Below, in pieces: positions 29,242 through 33,816 of a stretch of 33,816 bases of DNA; the first letter of the stretch is position 1; every line of letters begins with the position of its first letter. The stretch comes from a virus. The position numbers were made by a program, and so were the translations under genes. The notes beneath the pieces are model-generated. The model was not told the DNA's origin, searched no databases, and saw nothing but the letters and a program-made list of their open reading frames with translations. The stretch covers positions 1 through 33,816 of IMG/VR virus record IMGVR_UViG_3300027791_000073; one strand, written 5' to 3'.

Positions 29242-32200
29242 TGGCAGAAAGACCAATAGGAGCAAATACAAGAAAAAAGCTCATAAACAACGAACCCTTT
29301 GCATACGCACATCTAGTAAAATTCGAACGACCTAGTTCAACTCTTAAAAACGGTAATTACAGTACTGACGCAAAACGGTATGCATATTTTACTGACGCTA
29401 CACATAATCTTTCCTTTGATGATCAAAGTACTAATACGGCAGGCAGTAGTAATGGTCAACAAATGTATATTGCTGGAAAACTTCTTCAAGTAGGAACTTA
29501 TTCAGAAACTGTACAAGCTCGTGCCTCTGGTATGACATTAACTTTAGCTGCTGAAAGTCTAAATAATACAATAACTTCTACAGGAATCAGCATGACTTCC
29601 ACTACTATAACAGTACCCACAGGTATTGATTTAGTAAAAGAAGGTTTCAGAGAAGGCGATAAAGTATTTATTTCAGGTGGAAATAACTCTGGAAGATACG
29701 TAAATGTAACAGGAATAAAAACAAATAATACAGTTCTATTAATTTCTAATATAGACACTACTCAAGTTACTCAAAATGCGGGAGCATCAATAACTCTTTC
29801 TATAGTCTCCGATGAGCTACAAGGTCCACTAGGTGAAACAAATCTTTCAATCGTGAAATCTTATGCAAACAGAGATGTCTGGGTATACAAAGCATTCTTA
29901 GACCCAGAAACAGGAACTATACTTGATAGTACCCCTGTTCTTATATTCAAAGGAATAATAACGAAAGCATCTATAGAAGAAAAGCCTGGTGCAAACGTAC
30001 AAGCAAAATGGAGCCTCACAAGTCATTGGGGAGATTTTTCTGCAGTTAAAGGACGCCCTACCAATGATGCGATTCATAGAGCTTTAGACAGCCAAAATAG
30101 AGGACAGCCCCTAGTATCTTTACGACCAGAATATGCACATGATTTAGGATTTCTTCATGCGGAAGAAACTCTTAATATACTAGCAACTTATACTACAATA
30201 CAGCAAGAAACAAAGTATAAGATGAAGAAGAAGTGGTATGGTAAAGTTAAGATGCAAGAAGTTGTTACTGATGTAGAGGTTGAAAATGATGTTGATCTAA
30301 GTTTTTCACTATCATCCAAATACTTACCAGTAATTTATGGAGTTCAAAGAGCTTCAGGAATACCTTTCTTTGTAGACACAAAAGCAAGTGATCCCAATAA
30401 TGTTTTTCTAGCTTATGCAATATGTGAGGGAGAAATTGGTGGACTTTATGATTTATATATTGAAGGAAATCCTCTTATATGTACTAACAAACCTGACTTT
30501 GATGATCGTAATACTTCTTCAGGAACTCAGCGAGAAAATATTGAAGTTCATTGCAGAGGACGATCAGACCTAGGAAATACACTTGGTGGTGTCAAACTTT
30601 CTGGAAATGGAGTAACAGGCTCAAATGCAGCAGATTATAAATTTGGCAACTCCTATAGAGGTTACGATAGACATGGTTATGAACCGACAGAAGATTTTAT
30701 AGAAGCACAAATTGCTCGTTATCATGGAGTCAATGCTGCTTTAAAAAGCACAACTTTAAATACTGGTGATGGTACAGGTGTAAAACATGGAGAAACAGTT
30801 TCTTTAACTGCTCCAAATAATATGGATATTACATTTCATGCAGGAAAAATAGATCAGAAAGCAGATGACTTATTAGTAGGAATCGCAAATGCCTCTGGTA
30901 ATAATAGATTTAAAAGACAAGCTGACTACTACACAGGAGACGAAGATTACTGGGGTCCAAACCATAGAGTATTAGATACTGCATATACAGTAATGAATGT
31001 AGAAATTGGAGAAGATGCTACAACAGTTCCTGAAATAGAATATGTAGTTAGAGGTAAACTATGCTCAAGTTATAATTATGACTATAGTTATGCTCATGTA
31101 GGGAATAGTGAGACAGTAACTAACTTCAAAATTGGAGACAAAGTAGTACTACATAGAACTGACACTGATGCAGTAATTAATAGCAGTGTACAAATTATTG
31201 ATAAGTGGTCTTTTACAGACCCAGATGGAAATATACAATATAGATTCAGATTTAGTATAGCACCAGCTTTAGGATATTCCGATGGTTATGCAACTATAAA
31301 AGGTTTCTATATGAAAAATAGTTCAAATCAAACTTGGACCATGGGTACTTGGGATTACTCAGATACTTCTCATAGTGCAGGAACTGTTCCTAGTGCGAAT
31401 ACTGAAACAGTGACCGTAAATGATAATGGCACTAGTCCAGTAACAATAACAATTCCTTCTAACTTGAGCTTTATTAATGACTTAATTCTTGATCTTGAAC
31501 ATACTGCTTATGCACAAATTAAATTTGTAAGTAGTATCTTTCCTTATGGATTTGATCCTTTTTGGTTTCTAAAAACTAACTCAACAACTCTTACTCATGC
31601 AGGTACTGGTGGTAGTTCTCATGGTATACAAGCTGGTAGCCAAACTATAGTATCAGCCAACACAATAAAACTAGCAAGTGGAGCTAGTTCTTCTGACGAC
31701 ACATATAATAATTTTGATATTGAATTAACACGAACATCCACAGCAGAAGATGGGAGTTCACAAACACAAAGCTGGACACGAACAATAGTAGACTATGATG
31801 GTGGAACAAAGATAGCAACTCTTAATACTGCGTGGGAAGCAACATTTGAACCAGCAGCAAATGATACCTACAAACTACTTTCAAAAATAAAAAATGGAAG
31901 AACTGATGATAAACGAGTTAGTATAAATCCAACCATACAGTTATTAGATTATTTAACTGGAAGGTATGGAAAAGCTCTGAAGCTAGATACTGATATATCA
32001 TTAGCCGACTTTCTACTCGCTGCCAGAACATGCGATGATAGAGGTACTCAAACTTTACAGGGAACAGATATTGGATCTTCAAACGTAGGCAAAAGATATG
32101 TCTTAACGTCTGACGGAACAGCTTCTGGCTCTGTAGTAGCCATGGGATTAGTAAAATCTCGAGGTACCTCTAACAGTGTTGGATACACAGAATTTCAACA

Positions 32201-33816
32201 AGTTTTTGGAAAGTTCACTAAGAAATTCATGGCTAATGATTATGCCTACTTAGTAGGAGATATAATTCATACTGATGCAGGGTACTATAGAGTTACTACT
32301 GCAGGGGCAAAAGCAACAGCACCAAGTGGAACTAATCCATCAGGATTTACCGGACCTCATGCAAATGTACCTTTATTTTATATCAATGACAATGGTGCAA
32401 TTAGTGGTAGTGCTATAAACTTTACAAGAGTGCGTGACGGAATCTATGGAAACCCTTGTGCAATATACAATGCTACAACTGGTGGATACGATACAGGATA
32501 TAGTTTATATGATTCTGACCATGTTAAATATTGGAGATACTATGGGTGGGACGATAAGCATCAAAGATTTGCTACTCGTCATCAGACACAAGGTACAGTA
32601 AGTACTGCTGACCCCGTATTTGCAAATGTAAATGGATTTTTGGCAAACTTTAATGGTATGTTAAGTTTTGAAGGTGGTAAGTATGCATTACGAATTGAAA
32701 CAGCTTCAGATACTATTGCCTCAACTGTAATAACAGCAGCAAATGCAAGTAGTTATAGTGGTTATACTAAAGGATCTCAATACAACCCACGCGTATTTAC
32801 TGATGATGATATTATTGGCTCTTTAAAACTAGAGGATAAAGGTACTCAAAAATCTTATAATACAGTAAGCGCATCTATAATGGATCCTGCAAACTTATTT
32901 AAGGGTCGTGCTGTAAGCTTCTATGATTCAAACTATCTGAGAGCAGATAAGAATGTTGTGAAATCGGGAAATATAAATATTGCTTCCGTTTCAAATTATT
33001 ATAATGCAAGGATAAATGTAGAAAATTACTTGAGAAAATCTAGATTTGGTCTAAGTATAAGCTTTAAGACTGGGCCTAAATCATTAATGCTTCTGGCTGG
33101 TGATACCATTAGCATAACGAATCAAAAATTTGGGTTTACAGAAAAGTATTTCCGTATTGAAAATATAAATTATGCTAAAGACTGCACCGCAACAATTACA
33201 GCTAGTGAGTATGATGATTCTTTTTACAGTATCTCTGCTCCAACACTTCCAAGTGTAGTTAGTCAGGATCAAAGACAGGGGTTACAAGCTACTCCTGCCG
33301 CACCGAGTAGTTTCTCAGCTTCAATTGCAGAGAATGTTTTAGGTGGTATAAACTTAGCATGGACAAATGGAGCAGCACTTACAACAGCTAATTGCTTTAC
33401 TGAAATCTGGTACCACACAGGTGCTTTAGATATAGCCAATGTAACTTCAAGTGGAAAACTACTAACAAGAGTTCCTTTTCCAGGAGCTACTTTTGTAGAT
33501 CAAATTGGTAAAAAAGATGTAGCAAGATACTATTGGATAAGATCAGGTAAAGTAGTGACTCTAACATCTGGTGGACAGAATAAAGTAAAAGAATTATACT
33601 CAGGACTTGTAGGACCAGCTAATGCAACAACTATAGCACCTATATCTGCTTTCGGAGTAACACTTTCAGGAGAACAATTCTTTACTAGTACCAGTGGTAC
33701 TCTTTCTCCAAGTTCTATAGTATTAACAACAACACGAACAAATTCAACAGGAGACGTAGCCTACGCAGCTGTAAATAACAGTAATGGTAATGTTACTCTA
33801 ACAAGTGCTGGTAATA
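29241..33816 (+). CDS. Large tail-tip/host-recognition protein, cut by the right edge
   Basis: An uninterrupted frame from ATG 29241 (AGGAGG ahead, TAATG junction) to the end of the window, at least 1525 codons; the stop is outside. The first 300 residues (MAERPIGANTRKKLINNEPF, later DVWVYKAFLDPETG and FKGIITKASIEEKPG) resemble the first domain of phage tail-tip proteins. The middle (about 370-430, LSSKYLPVIYGVQRASGIP and FLAYAICEGEIGGLYDLYIEG) matches the gpJ-like hub pattern. A fibronectin-type-III-like domain begins near residue 1351 (AAPSSFSASIAENVLGGINLAWTNG). It should form the trimeric hub and carry the receptor-binding end, whose C-terminal part is missing here. Confidence 0.8.
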   Translation, partial: MAERPIGANTRKKLINNEPFAYAHLVKFERPSSTLKNGNYSTDAKRYAYFTDATHNLSFDDQSTNTAGSSNGQQMYIAGKLLQVGTYSETVQARASGMTLTLAAESLNNTITSTGISMTSTTITVPTGIDLVKEGFREGDKVFISGGNNSGRYVNVTGIKTNNTVLLISNIDTTQVTQNAGASITLSIVSDELQGPLGETNLSIVKSYANRDVWVYKAFLDPETGTILDSTPVLIFKGIITKASIEEKPGANVQAKWSLTSHWGDFSAVKGRPTNDAIHRALDSQNRGQPLVSLRPEYAHDLGFLHAEETLNILATYTTIQQETKYKMKKKWYGKVKMQEVVTDVEVENDVDLSFSLSSKYLPVIYGVQRASGIPFFVDTKASDPNNVFLAYAICEGEIGGLYDLYIEGNPLICTNKPDFDDRNTSSGTQRENIEVHCRGRSDLGNTLGGVKLSGNGVTGSNAADYKFGNSYRGYDRHGYEPTEDFIEAQIARYHGVNAALKSTTLNTGDGTGVKHGETVSLTAPNNMDITFHAGKIDQKADDLLVGIANASGNNRFKRQADYYTGDEDYWGPNHRVLDTAYTVMNVEIGEDATTVPEIEYVVRGKLCSSYNYDYSYAHVGNSETVTNFKIGDKVVLHRTDTDAVINSSVQIIDKWSFTDPDGNIQYRFRFSIAPALGYSDGYATIKGFYMKNSSNQTWTMGTWDYSDTSHSAGTVPSANTETVTVNDNGTSPVTITIPSNLSFINDLILDLEHTAYAQIKFVSSIFPYGFDPFWFLKTNSTTLTHAGTGGSSHGIQAGSQTIVSANTIKLASGASSSDDTYNNFDIELTRTSTAEDGSSQTQSWTRTIVDYDGGTKIATLNTAWEATFEPAANDTYKLLSKIKNGRTDDKRVSINPTIQLLDYLTGRYGKALKLDTDISLADFLLAARTCDDRGTQTLQGTDIGSSNVGKRYVLTSDGTASGSVVAMGLVKSRGTSNSVGYTEFQQVFGKFTKKFMANDYAYLVGDIIHTDAGYYRVTTAGAKATAPSGTNPSGFTGPHANVPLFYINDNGAISGSAINFTRVRDGIYGNPCAIYNATTGGYDTGYSLYDSDHVKYWRYYGWDDKHQRFATRHQTQGTVSTADPVFANVNGFLANFNGMLSFEGGKYALRIETASDTIASTVITAANASSYSGYTKGSQYNPRVFTDDDIIGSLKLEDKGTQKSYNTVSASIMDPANLFKGRAVSFYDSNYLRADKNVVKSGNINIASVSNYYNARINVENYLRKSRFGLSISFKTGPKSLMLLAGDTISITNQKFGFTEKYFRIENINYAKDCTATITASEYDDSFYSISAPTLPSVVSQDQRQGLQATPAAPSSFSASIAENVLGGINLAWTNGAALTTANCFTEIWYHTGALDIANVTSSGKLLTRVPFPGATFVDQIGKKDVARYYWIRSGKVVTLTSGGQNKVKELYSGLVGPANATTIAPISAFGVTLSGEQFFTSTSGTLSPSSIVLTTTRTNSTGDVAYAAVNNSNGNVTLTSAGN

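Overview
The window reads as part of the genome of a marine tailed phage (siphovirus morphology, HK97-type head). It carries a recognisable late module: terminase large subunit, HNH protein, portal, protease fused to capsid, connector, tail terminator, tail tube, tail assembly chaperones, tape measure, and an unfinished tail-tip protein at the right edge. It is AT-rich and densely packed, with many TAATG and ATGA gene junctions. No integrase, tRNA, rRNA, insertion sequence or CRISPR array was seen. The host is probably a Gram-negative bacterium, because there is an outer-membrane barrel protein, a spanin-like pair and Fur-type operators. IscU together with classical Fur boxes hints at a gamma- or betaproteobacterial host, but this is inference.

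Layout. (1) Positions 1-650, leftward: a cut-off gene, a HAD/polynucleotide-phosphatase-like protein and a 59-aa protein. (2) Positions 650-1126, intergenic: two diverged copies of a promoter, each with a near-perfect Fur box starting at the predicted transcription start, plus long perfect palindromes and a leftward terminator. (3) Positions 1127-3002, leftward operon: a 53-aa protein, two small membrane proteins, a 71-aa protein and a DEDDh exonuclease. Two of its junctions carry the same pair of mutually exclusive hairpins over the ribosome binding site. (4) Positions 3003-3512: divergent control region with a structured leader and a consensus promoter whose start coincides with the first codon of the terminase small subunit gene. 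(5) Positions 3513-12837, rightward: terminase small subunit, then about 8.9 kb of mostly exported or membrane proteins (an Asn/Thr-repeat protein, a nidogen-like acidic protein, small membrane proteins, a TorF-like porin). This stretch also holds an intact IscU Fe-S scaffold, a spanin-like pair, a zinc-ribbon protein, a chain of overlapping Lys/Arg-rich mini-proteins and an EF-hand-like mini-protein. (6) Positions 12837-33816: packaging, head and tail genes.

How the parts may work together. Three almost identical TTGACA-N17-TATAAT promoters drive the rightward units: the terminase small subunit and exported proteins; the porin and IscU block; and HNH with the head genes. The most unusual combination is a phage that carries an outer-membrane porin translationally coupled to an Fe-S cluster scaffold and, elsewhere in the window, twin Fur-box promoters. 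This suggests it senses or manipulates host iron and remodels the host envelope during infection. Other unusual points are the protease-capsid fusion with a strong internal ribosome binding site, a possible +1 frameshift at the tail chaperones, and a tail-tube protein with an inserted domain next to a shorter paralogue.
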